Below, in pieces: positions 22,753 through 32,023 of a stretch of DNA of 64,000 nt. Location of the stretch: contig NC_046676.1 in assembly GCF_003369915.1 (NCBI RefSeq), forward strand, positions 24,800,001 through 24,864,000, read 5' to 3'. The position numbers were made by a program, and so were the translations under genes. Each line of letters begins with the position of its first letter. Within the stretch, counting starts at the first letter, position 1. This DNA comes from Drosophila miranda. Lineage: Eukaryota > Arthropoda > Insecta > Diptera > Drosophilidae. The notes beneath the pieces were generated by a model. It was not told where the DNA came from. It did not search any database and saw nothing but the letters and a program-made list of their open reading frames with translations.

Positions 22753-25012
22753 TCAAACGCCGCTTGTCACATTCATCACTGCGAACACAATGCAGACGCC
22801 AATGAAGCTCAGATTGTTGAGGATCTTGGCCAAGTGGGACCAGGGTTTCTCCTGAATGTCACAGTACGCGTTCGACTGAAAGAACAGAACAGAAAGACTA
22901 TGTAGATTGCTTAAATGAAAATGAAATGATTCGATCCGCTCACATCCGCATAGCGCAGTCCTAGGACACAGCGCTGGAGGTTCGAATTGATCAAGGATGC
23001 AAGCAGTGCGGGTGCCTTGTTCCTTGGCGGATAGCGCTCCAGCCACATGATGCAGATGTGCAGGATATAGCAATAGCAGCTGACAATCATTATGATCTTG
23101 TAGTCTGACACTACAAGAAAGAGAAAGAGAGAGAACCAGCTTTTAGTCCCTGAGATCCTGATATCTGATAGAACCTTGCAAGAAAATCGGCTTACTTAAG
23201 GCGGGCACATAGTGCGGAGAGGCGTGGCGCGTTATGTACATAAGTCCCCAGGCAATTATGAGGAGGGCAATGAGTATGAGAGCACTACGTCGGGTGGAGC
23301 GAAGCACAAACGATAGGATAATGAAGATCTCGCAGGCTGCAACGGAACAACATATGATGGTTTATAGTTATAAAATAAAAGTATTTCCCATACCAATCAG
23401 CGGCATATAGAAGACCGTCATATAGAAGGAGCTGTTCCGCTGCAGCTTGAACTCAATGGCCACATCGCCCGCCATCGTATGGAGCATGCCCTGGTCCGAA
23501 TATCGACTGGCCGAGTCGTTTCCCAGATGCAGCACTGATAAGCCGATGATTGTCCAGCCTGATGGCGTGTTCACATGCTCGGTGGGTGCGATCGGACTGC
23601 GCTGCCGTTCGTATTTTAGGATTATGTTGCTCTGACTTGGCTGTCTGAGCACGCCTAGCTCCACGTCGCACGCGATGTGCTCCTTCGGCCAATTGCGTGC
23701 GCTGTCCACGCACCAGCTGGATAGCTCCAGGTTGCTAGCGTACAGGGTGACATTGCCATCTGAAAAGACACGAAGCTCGTAGGTTTTGAGCGCCTCGCCC
23801 AGGGAGTCCATGGCTCCATTCAGCACTGTGAGCTGCGGCGTCCAGATCTCCAGGCGGGGATGCTCGAAAGACTTCAGTTGTCCGTATCGCTCTGGATTCC
23901 AACGCAGACGGTTATCCTGCCAATGCTGTGGGTAGACGAGAAGGTAAATCGATTTGTCTAAGGTCTAGATGGCATTTCTCTGCCTACCATCATCAGATGC
24001 ATTCGGGTGCGGAGCAGAGCATTGGCCTGCTCGTAGGCGATCGAACGCGCTTGGAAATGGAACGCAATCGATGTTACGTTCACCGGAACACTCGCATTCT
24101 CACCCTGGTATATGAGATCCGCCAGCAGTTTCTGCTCCCATGACAGCGCAGGCGTCTCCTTCGATATTTCCTTGTCTTTAATGATGTGCAAGGAAAACAA
24201 GAACAATCAGAATAAGTGATCAGTCAGATCCTGTCTTGTTCAGGAGCTTACCGAACCCATCGAAGGAGCAGTCGTAGAACCAGCGCGCAGTGTTAGTACC
24301 GAAGGAGCTGAAGCTTATGTAGTTGATCGTCAGGGCCGAGGCGTCCATGAACTGTAGCAGTGGTTCCGTTTTGAATCCGGGTATATAAACAAACAGCTCA
24401 GCATCTGTGGAGGGAGGGACGAGAATTAGAGGAAGTGACGCCTGAGATAAGCACTTTGGATAGGCAGAGACGAGCCTCACCCTGGGTCTGCACAATCTCT
24501 ATTGGCGTCGGCTCGAACACAGATAATAAATTCCGATCTTGATTCGTGGATACACGTCGCAGGCCCATGGCCGTGCGGATGGCGGAAAACGTATTTCCGC
24601 CGGCTCCTATCACTGGAACAGAGAGTGGGTAAGAATAGAGAGAGAGAGAGAGAGATTGTACGTCGCTAAGAGATCCCATTCAGTGTAACCTTGACATACC
24701 AATCTCGTACACGCGGTCATTGGGACGCAGTCTGTTGGTCACCGAGAGCAAGATATGCGCATCCATGCTGGTAAGGACATAGAACTTCAAGTGCAGGCGC
24801 TTATTGTTATTGACCTGGTTATTGTCCAGCGTGTGAACCATGAAGAAGTCCCGGTAGGCATAGCCCGCCTCGTTGATCGTATAACTGTCGCACGTATCCA
24901 GCTGGGCAAAGCTTATGTTATATCGGCCGGCTACCGTGTGGGCGGGCAGTGCCAGGCACAGGCAGAGCCACAGCCATAGAGCAGCGCTGATAAGCCACGG
25001 AATATAATTCAT
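22753..25012 (-). CDS. FAMeT-domain / Cys-loop receptor-like membrane protein
   Basis: Eight exons on the minus strand: 25012..24700, 24612..24481, 24404..24252, 24175..23988, 23925..23394, 23336..23196, 23110..22944, 22875..22753. They total 1749 nt, 582 aa, and all phases agree. Signal peptide at 1-29. Residues about 55-200 match the farnesoic acid O-methyltransferase-type domain (PF12248), with AHILLS, YEIVIGAGGNTFSAIR and a WFYDC end. Residues about 210-435 match the Cys-loop receptor ligand-binding domain: W..NRLRWNPERYG, LEIWTPQLTVLN, and Cys334/Cys348 with exactly 13 residues between and Trp-Pro where the family has Phe-Pro. Four hydrophobic segments follow: M1 about 431-451, M2 457-474, M3 491-509, M4 559-577. 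M2 lacks both the GEK and PAR filter motifs and is almost purely aliphatic. ATG 25012 (AAAAATG context) precedes the signal peptide and is the natural start. Ligand, conductance and orthologue are unknown. Confidence 0.85.
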
Positions 25013-25150
25013 TTTTCTTGCTTCCGTCCAATTCGGCGGTGATTTCGTAATGCATTCAAAATCCAAATTCGACTAAAACTCCCCCCAAACCAAAACTGCC
25101 AATCAAATTTGCCTATCGCCAAGTCTGCCCGTATGTGGCCAAATGAATTT

Positions 25151-25205
25151 CCAGTGTGACCCCATAGCGCCGGACGGTTTGTCCAAAATAATTTCCAGTG
25201 TGACC
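25151..25205. promoter_or_regulatory. Two M1BP-type motifs in a divergent promoter
   Basis: CCAGTGTGACC at 25151-25161 and again at 25195-25205, each inside an identical ATTTCCAGTGTGACC context. This is the reverse complement of Ohler motif 1, the M1BP site of TATA-less Drosophila housekeeping promoters. The 306-bp gap between the receptor-like gene (-) and GM130 (+) probably holds both start sites. Confidence 0.7.
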
Positions 25206-25318
25206 ATCATCACCATCATCGGTATATTTACAACTAAAATTTTCTTGTTTTCTTACAATTTGTGGATTGAAGAATTAAGTGATCAACTCAAAAGCGACGC
25301 TGCTTACCCCCTTAGGTC

Positions 25319-27882
25319 ATGCCAGATGACACACATGACGCCAAGGCGCTGAAATTGGCCGCAGCCAGAAAGAAGGTAGGGAGATACATTTCTCGGCCCT
25401 TGTGACGTGGACAACATTAAGCTTCGTATTGATTTTAATTAAAAAAATATTGCTACAGCTGAAGGAGTACCAGCAGCGCAACAACAACCATGCCGGAGGA
25501 GAGGAGCAGGTGCAAACGGGCACCCACTCCTCCACCGTCAGCGTCGCCAGCAACTTGTCCGAGCGTTCCGACAGCGAGGTGAATGTGAATGAAAATGGGG
25601 GAGGAGGTTCCAGCAGTCTGCATGTCCGGCAGCAGTCGGAGGAGGCTGTTTCCCTGGCAGCCTTGCCCACCCCCACGGCAGCTGCGCTCTTTACGCAGCC
25701 AGAACCGGACTCGCCCATATTCGCTCCGAATGGAGCCCCTAATGAATCCAATCTCCAGGCTATTCAGGTCATCATTGCGGAGAAGGCCCAATTGAACGCC
25801 GAGCTGACCAGAGCACGTGTCGCCTGTCGGGAGCGCGAGCTGGAGCTGGAGGAGCTGCGCACCGAGCAGGGTCAGACCAGACTGCGCCTTGAGCAGCTAC
25901 AGCAGCACTGTCAGGGGCAGCAGGCCGGTGTGGAACAGCAGCGCCACCACAATGCCCAGCTCTTGCACAAGCTGACTGAATCGCAAGCACAAATCGTGGA
26001 CCAGCAGTCGCACCTGCTCGAAATGGAGGCACAGCTGAAACAGCTAAACCTCCGTCAGGATGAGCTACAGCGGCAGCTGGCCGAAAAATCGAGCGAACTG
26101 GAGATGGCTCAGCTGAAGCTGCGCCAGCTCTCCGACGAGTCCAACATCAATGCCGACAACCGCGTGGAGTCCCTCACCCAGACCCAATACATGTACGAGC
26201 AGCAGATCAGGGACCTGCAGGCCATGGTGGGCCAATTGACGCAAGACAAGGAGCAGGCCTCTGGCCAGTACCAGAACTATGTCCAGCACCAGAACAGCGA
26301 GATAGCCAAGCTCAACGAGAAAAACTCTGAGCTCACGGAGGAGTTGCTCGAGCTGAGGGAACGCGAGCGGCAGCTGGTGGAGCACGTGAGTGGTCTGGAG
26401 CGCGACATACAAAAGAATCTGAGCCTACAAGCGCAGTTCAAGGAGGCCAGCCAACCCCAGACGCCTGCAGAGCCGCAAATCGATCAGGTAACCAAAGGAT
26501 TTACAAAGCATTACAAAAGACAATATAATAGTAAGATGAGTATTATCTCGTTCCTCACCAGACTGCTTTGACAACAGAGCTTGCTGCTCTCAAAGAGCGC
26601 CTCAGTGACTTTGACTTTGAGCGACACGAGTTCCAGTTGAAGATCAAGTCCCAAGATGATCAGCTGCATGTAAAGGAAGCGGCACTCGCTGAGATGGAGC
26701 ATCAGTTGGATCGCCTGCAGTCCGAGCAGCCGGATCAGTCCAAACTCCTGGCCACCATGGAATCGGACAAGGTGGCCGCCTCGCGGGCCCTCACCCAGAA
26801 TGTGGAGATGAAGCAACAGTTAGACGAACTGGAGCAAAAGTTCGTCCAGTTAACAAACGACAAGGCTGAGCTGGTCATCCGACTGGATGCTGAGGAGTTT
26901 GCCAATCGGGAGATACGACACAATTACGACAGCATGGAGCAGAAGCTGCTGGCCAGCGAGGAGCGTTTCAAGTTCAAGGATGAAGAGATGATCCGGCTCT
27001 CGCACGAGAATGTTGAGCTCCAGCGCCAGCAGCTGATGCTGAAGCAGCAACTGGATCGCCTGCAGCACTATGAGGTGGGTAATGGCACACTTATCCATGG
27101 TCTGGTCATCTAAAGAATGTATTTCGCAGGTCAAGGCTTACCATAGCCAGGCAGGGAAGCAGCCTGATGAAACTGGAGAACCAGAAGAGAGCGAAACTAA
27201 GGATCATCACGAGCACCATTCACATGATCATTTGCTCGACCACGATCATGGGGATCATTCAGACGGCCATTCACATGATCATTCACACGTCCATGTCCAC
27301 CAGGAGCATCAGGAGCATCACCAATTGTCACGCGGTTCTCTGCCCACCGCCGAGGCCGTGGAGAGGCTGCAGGCGCGTTTCACCACACTGATTAGCCAAG
27401 TGGCCGATCTGACCGAGGAGAAACACAGCCTAGAGCATCTGGTGCTTCAGCTGCAGGGCGAGACAGAGACGATTGGCGAGTACATAGCCCTGTACCAGAC
27501 CCAGCGACGGATGCTAAAGCAACGTGAGTACGAAAAGGCCACACAGATGCGACTGCTGCAGGCCGAGCGCGAGCAGCTGCGGGAGAAGATCGAGGCGCTC
27601 AACAACCTGGTGGCCAGCCTGGGCGTGGAGTTGCCCGCCGACCAAGTCCAAGGGCAGCTGCAAACAGCAGCACTTCAGCACACTCCGAGCGAACAGGAGA
27701 GGCCTCTTACACAGACTCCCTCCAACGAAGACAGCAATGGGGAAAACTCGCAGCAGATTCTGAATAAGATTCAAAACATTATCAGCGAGATCAAAGAGAA
27801 CACCGAGCAGCCAACGACTGTCCTCTCCGGCCATCCTGTGGATCACCTTAACTGTTGTCTGGGCAAATTCGAGGTGGTCTGA
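25319..27882 (+). CDS. GM130: Golgin GM130 (GOLGA2 orthologue)
   Basis: CDS join(25319..25375, 25459..26487, 26562..27074, 27130..27882), 783 aa, all junctions phase 0. It is a cis-Golgi coiled-coil tether that binds p115 and Rab1 and is anchored by GRASP65. The N terminus has the family's basic helix (ALKLAAARKKLKEYQQRN, residues about 10-27), the p115/importin-binding region, split by intron 1. A Gly/Ser/Glu-rich linker follows (about 28-115), then near-continuous coiled coil (about 120-535). Residues about 558-600 are a very His-rich insert. More coiled coil runs to about 695. The C terminus is hydrophobic (CLGKFEVV) and fits the PDZ-type GRASP65 ligand. The start is the first ATG of the exon joined to the conserved basic region. 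It is divergent from the receptor-like gene and convergent with mei-S332; AATAAA at 28009. Confidence 0.92.
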
Positions 27883-28008
27883 TGTGGATGCTGCTCTCAA
27901 AGTGCAATTATTGTCGGCCTACGTAAACCAATCTACATACTATATATATATATACGATTTTATTTAAATGTCCATCCTATCCCAATCCGTTTTGTACATG
28001 TGTTTCCG

Positions 28009-28014
28009 AATAAA
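28009..28014 (+). terminator. Poly(A) signal of GM130
   Basis: AATAAA 127 nt after the GM130 stop, 73 nt before the mei-S332 stop codon on the other strand. The mei-S332 transcript, whose nearest AATAAA on the minus strand is at 27964-27959, would overlap the GM130 3' UTR. Confidence 0.6.
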
Positions 28015-28086
28015 TTTTTAATTCAAATATGTAAACGATCTAATCAACTACAAAAAAATATATATACAAGAACCAAACATGTAAAT

Positions 28087-29357
28087 CTATTTCGAAGACT
28101 TTTTGGTAGGGAGAGAGTCGTTGCGCATTTTTACATTTATTTTTGGCTCTTTATACGAGGTGGGACGACACTTACGACTCGGCCGTCCACTGGTGCTGCA
28201 GCTGGCACTGGACATATCTGCATCGCCACTGAGCGGGTCACTCGGACCGAGCGTGTCGTTAGTGGGTTTGGCACTTCCTCTGCCTCTGCCTCTGGGCTTG
28301 CCCCTGCCCCTGGCCACACTAACCGTCTTCTGATGTATGTCAGGGACCGGGGAGGGTAAAGGTGTGCTAGTGCTGCCAGACCGCCTGCCAATTCCATTGA
28401 ACTGGCTCTGTCTCGGCGTCTCAATGGACAAGCTGCGCGTAAGGGCCTGCCGCGGCTTCTGTATGCTCACGTCGTAGCTGCTGTCATTATCATGGCAGGG
28501 AATGGCCAAGACGGTCTTTTCTTGTTTGCCAGTCTCCTTGGGCACGTTTTCGCAAATCCCGCGAAAGACTCGGTCCCACTTGGATGCAGCGCTGATTGGG
28601 GACTCTGCTGCATCTCCAACCTCCACTGACGAGGTATCCGCGGCATCCTCGCTGTCCGTTTCCTCTAGAATGGAGAAGAGGCTGTCAGTTTGGTCACATG
28701 GAGACAGTGCCGCGAGTATCTCGTCGGGTTCACAGGACTCCACCACTGGAATGGTGGGAGAGTCCTCGTCAGTGTCTTCAAGGGCCCAGGCCATTTCCAC
28801 AATACGTCTTGGAGGTGGCGTAACTGCGCTATCGATGTTCTAAAAGTAAATATATTATTAGTACATTGAATCCGCACGGGCAAAGGCTGTCTAATTACCA
28901 GTCTGTGTGTATCCTCTGAGGCTGTGGTTGCATCCACATCTGTGGCGTCTTCTGTTATAATAGCGCTGCTACTACCACTACCGGCACGGACGGTACTGCT
29001 GCGGCGACGGGTGGGTGAATAAGTCACTGAAGATCGGGTAAGGCTACTTATACGACGCATATCATAACAAATTTCCTTGATGTTCGACCGTCGATGGACA
29101 GAAGGCGTGGTGTGGGTAACGCCGGTAAGAAAGTCCTCCTTCAGGTCCAAATTTTTGAGCAGGGTGCTGATGCCGTACTTCAGCTGCTTCTTTTTGAAGT
29201 CCATTTCCAGGACGTGAGACTCTCGCACCTCCCACAGCTCCGTTTGCAGACCGACTACCAGCTTTTTGTACTCCCCCAGCTCCACACGTAGTTTCTGTAC
29301 GTGGTCCATCAGTTCAGCATTCAATATTTTGTATTGCTGCTCTATGTTTGTACCCAT
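28087..29357 (-). CDS. mei-S332: Shugoshin MEI-S332
   Basis: Two exons, complement(28899..29357 and 28087..28839), joined in phase 0; 403 aa, close to the melanogaster protein's length. Shugoshin protects centromeric cohesin from separase until anaphase II by recruiting PP2A-B'. The N terminus (MGTNIEQQYKILNAELMDHV) forms the conserved coiled coil (about 8-45) that dimerises and binds PP2A. The middle is disordered, Ser/Thr/Glu-rich, with a basic GRGKPRGRGRG stretch. The C-terminal SGO motif, basic and beginning SRKCRPTSYKEPK (about 371-392), binds phosphorylated H2A at centromeres. The ATG is the first in the open exon and fits the family start. A DRE (29442-29449) and dispersed repeat R lie directly upstream. 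Confidence 0.95.
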
Positions 29358-29441
29358 GTTACATATATTTTAAGATTTTTCCAAGACGCGACGCTTAAAT
29401 TAAATTGATACCGCTTTTATTCGAAGTATTGCAAATGGATT

Positions 29442-29449
29442 TATCGATA
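29442..29449. promoter_or_regulatory. DRE motif upstream of mei-S332
   Basis: TATCGATA, the palindromic core of the DNA-replication-related element bound by DREF, 85 nt upstream of the mei-S332 ATG. DREF sites are typical of cell-cycle and housekeeping promoters. The motif abuts the edge of a dispersed-repeat copy. Confidence 0.6.
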
Positions 29450-29690
29450 AAATATACCGTCTCATTTGAAACATATACCGTAGATATACTGACGAATTCA
29501 AGTTCCATCATACATATTCCTCGTTTTTTATATTCCGTTGAATAATTCTGTCTAACTAAAACCTTTAGTTCTACCCACATAATTTTAGGCCATTGACGAA
29601 TAAATTTTCTACAAGATTGGTTAGTTTTTAGTCCATGCTTTTATTGTATTTTGACTAAAACAATGTTTAAGCATAATAGTTCAACAAAAA
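29449..29690 (+). repeat. Dispersed repeat R, copy B
   Basis: Begins AAATATACCGTCTCATTTGAAA and continues with the shared ATACTGACGAATTCAAGTTCC block. Next come TTCCTCGTTTTT-ATATTCCG, CCCACATAATTTTA and a TTTTATTG block. It has the same orientation relative to the mei-S332 gene as copy C has to Plekhm1. Confidence 0.75.
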
Positions 29691-29831
29691 CAGTCGCAAT
29701 GTTGCTGGTATTTGAAGACATGTTGCGTGTAAGCCGTAGTATAGGCCTTTGTATTTCCTATTTCGTTAATTTAATATGAAGATACTGTTTCAGCAGACAT
29801 CGTTGGCCAGCTCAACCTTTAACTCAGCTCC

Positions 29832-30160
29832 TCACTTTCCTCGCGGCTGGGTACGCAAGTAGGCGAGCTGTCTGGTCCGACGTACACAGATCCCGATGCC
29901 TCTCGATCTCTTGGACTGTTTCACCGGATTATACTCCGCTGCGGTATCGACTTCGGACCTGGGGTCCTTGTAGAAGGCATTGTGGCATCTTCCACAGGGG
30001 TTTCCTGACACACTCGTCCAGAGTCTTTTCGCTCCATCTTCATCCGCAGCTTGGTCGCGTTGCACCTCGAATGCAATGTCCAGCACGTTCTCTATTGAAT
30101 TTTTAAATTCTTTAAAAGGGAATGCTTGACGGCGTGCTTCACTGCGAGAATACATTTCAG
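29832..30160 (-). pseudogene. Broken exon-like fragment of unknown origin
   Basis: A minus-strand frame of about 90 codons follows a possible acceptor near 30092. It reads VLDIAFEVQRDQAADEDGAK and then a SGNPCGRCHNAF segment before TGA. It lies at the end of the row of broken fragments. I cannot assign a family; another frame across the same DNA is also partly coding-like, which fits decay by frameshift. Confidence 0.25.
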
Positions 30161-30179
30161 TATGCAGTGATTTTTAGAT

Positions 30180-30905
30180 ATTTGGGCAGATATCGTGTCT
30201 TTCCACTCACCTTGTTGATGGGACACTCATCGTTGCTGTTGTCACAGTTGGTGGTACCATCGCAGACCAGGGCCTTGTCGATGCACTCGCCGGACTGGCA
30301 GCTGAACTGATCCACCCCGCAGGTGGGACAGCCCACCTCATCCGACTTGACTGGGCAGTCCTTTTGGCCGTCACAGCGTCAGGAGGCGGGTATGCAGTCC
30401 TTGTTCATGTCACTATTCCCCGCCAAGGGGGCCGAGAACGTGAAATGATCTGGCTCATATGCCGGATACGCGCCGCAATTCTCCTTGTCCTCCAGCAGCA
30501 TCAGATGTTTGGAGCACTTGGTGCGACTGTGCATCTGTTGTCCACACGGCACTGATGTCGGTGATCTGCTGCATACGCTACAGCTCCGCGGAACGACGCT
30601 CTTTCTCCAGTCCGGTCTTGTCGTCCAGACAGTACACAAAACCCCCCCAGGCGGCAATGCGAGATCACTTGCGAGATGTGCATGGAAACAAGGGTTTTCC
30701 TGTAGAGAGGGAACAGGGGATTACACATATGTCCCGAGGATGCCCATATTTGTTGCTTACTTGTTCTTTCCATCGATTCGTTTGCCATGGGCATAGTAGA
30801 TCATATCGGAATGTTGGTCCAGGGCCAGCGCTGTGACTTCTACCAGCTTGCAGGCCAGCTTCACACGCTCATTGCCAGCGACTCGGGCCCGAAGCTAAGA
30901 GATGC
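30180..30905 (-). pseudogene. Degenerate LDL-receptor-A / Ig-like module fragment
   Basis: On the minus strand one complete LDLa module is readable (about 30335-30212): CPTCGVDQFSCQSGECIDKA, then VCDGTTNCDNSNDEC. A second is truncated and interrupted by an in-frame TGA (about 30385) between CIPAS and RCDGQKDC. Further upstream, ARVAGNERVKLACKL with IYYAHGKRIDG looks Ig-like. It ends at a GTAAGC donor with a matching CTCTCTACAG acceptor, so an intron survives. Frames then change. The mix of LDLa and Ig-like modules recalls perlecan (trol), but I cannot confirm this. It looks like a broken DNA-level copy, not a retrocopy. Confidence 0.5.
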
Positions 30906-30984
30906 AATGTTTTAGAACACAGCTGAATAGGAGAGAGAGCTTCCCCTGGGCTGGACACCGGCAGCGGCATATTCGGGCAGTCTG

Positions 30985-31285
30985 TCAAAGCTGGGGCACG
31001 TCCTTATCGACATCTGCGTGATTGGCCAGGGCAGCGCCGGCTTTACCGAAACCAGCCATCGGCTGGCTTTAGGACGATGGTGTTGCCGGTAGCCAGTGTG
31101 GGTCCCAGTTTCCAGGACAGTTTCAGCGATTTGCTCTTGTGCCACTTACTTGTTAATAAACAGTCCGTGTAGAGCATCTCTGGGGTGGTCTGGGGGCTGA
31201 GGCAGGGGGGAGTAGTGGGCCACAGCAAAGGGCGCCGCCGATCTTCAAAACGGCCGTCCACGGGAACATCTCCCACACCACACAA
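30985..31285 (-). pseudogene. Aldehyde dehydrogenase pseudogene fragment
   Basis: On the minus strand, PEMLYTDCLL and SKWHKSKS resemble the ALDH N-terminal FINNEWHKSKS segment. They are followed at once by LSWKLGPTLATGNTIVLKPA, a core ALDH segment normally about 130 residues further on. After a frame change comes GFGKAGAALANHADVDK, the next conserved block. The catalytic Cys/Glu region is absent. Internal deletion plus frameshift make it nonfunctional. Confidence 0.7.
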
Positions 31286-31439
31286 ATATAATATAAAGAT
31301 TACTTTGTTTTATTCCTCAATTGAGTTGGCAGTATTTCGATAAGTCGCGACAGCTGATCGCTGGTGGTGGCAGTTTCTTAACCTCGATGCTGTTGTTGAT
31401 TATAAAATTAATATCGATGTTTTCTCACCTCTAGCACTC

Positions 31440-32023
31440 GATAGTGAAATATCACAGGGAAGCTCGTGAAATTTTTCCACAGTCCATCTCTAGCTGCCAA
31501 GTCAAGTAAATTTTGTTGCTCGAAGTTTGCAACGAAAATCCATAGATTCGCAGATCATACAAATGTTGCAGCGTTAGTCCCTCGCCCAGGCAACAATCAT
31601 AGCGAGATGTGCTAAGAAAACGAGCAGCGGGAAACGAAGTAATAATACAAATCTAGGCGCTGATTGCTCTTTATGTGGTTGTGTGCGTGATGTGAGTGAG
31701 AGTTCTGGTGTAGTGTGCGTGTGTTTGTGTAAAACCACAAAAAAATAGTCAAATTTGTTATTTATTGTAGTTTTTTTCGGCTCCTTTTACACTAAACCTT
31801 TGCATTTATTCGCGATCATCCGTTTGCACAAAACACATTACAAATTCCTGCATGAAAGAGAAGCCCGCGTCTTCTGGGAACTCTTTTGGAACCTGCCTGT
31901 ATTCTCCACTTCCCTTCCCTCTATGTCTAAAAGAATTAACTAATATCAAATCACCGACAATCGAATCGGACGAGAATTTCACTCAGAAAGCAGCAACAAC
32001 TTAAATCTGAAACCCGCTTCAAG
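31440..32023 (+). other. Vrp1: Putative 5' UTR exon of Vrp1
   Basis: AT-rich, CAACA-containing, UTR-like sequence ends at 32023 in AAG followed by a textbook GTAAGTTT donor. The Vrp1 coding exon at 41032 begins with a CAG acceptor directly before its ATG, so at least one upstream noncoding exon is required and this is the best candidate. The left boundary is a guess. A second UTR-like stretch at about 37480-37590 could be an alternative first exon. Confidence 0.45.
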
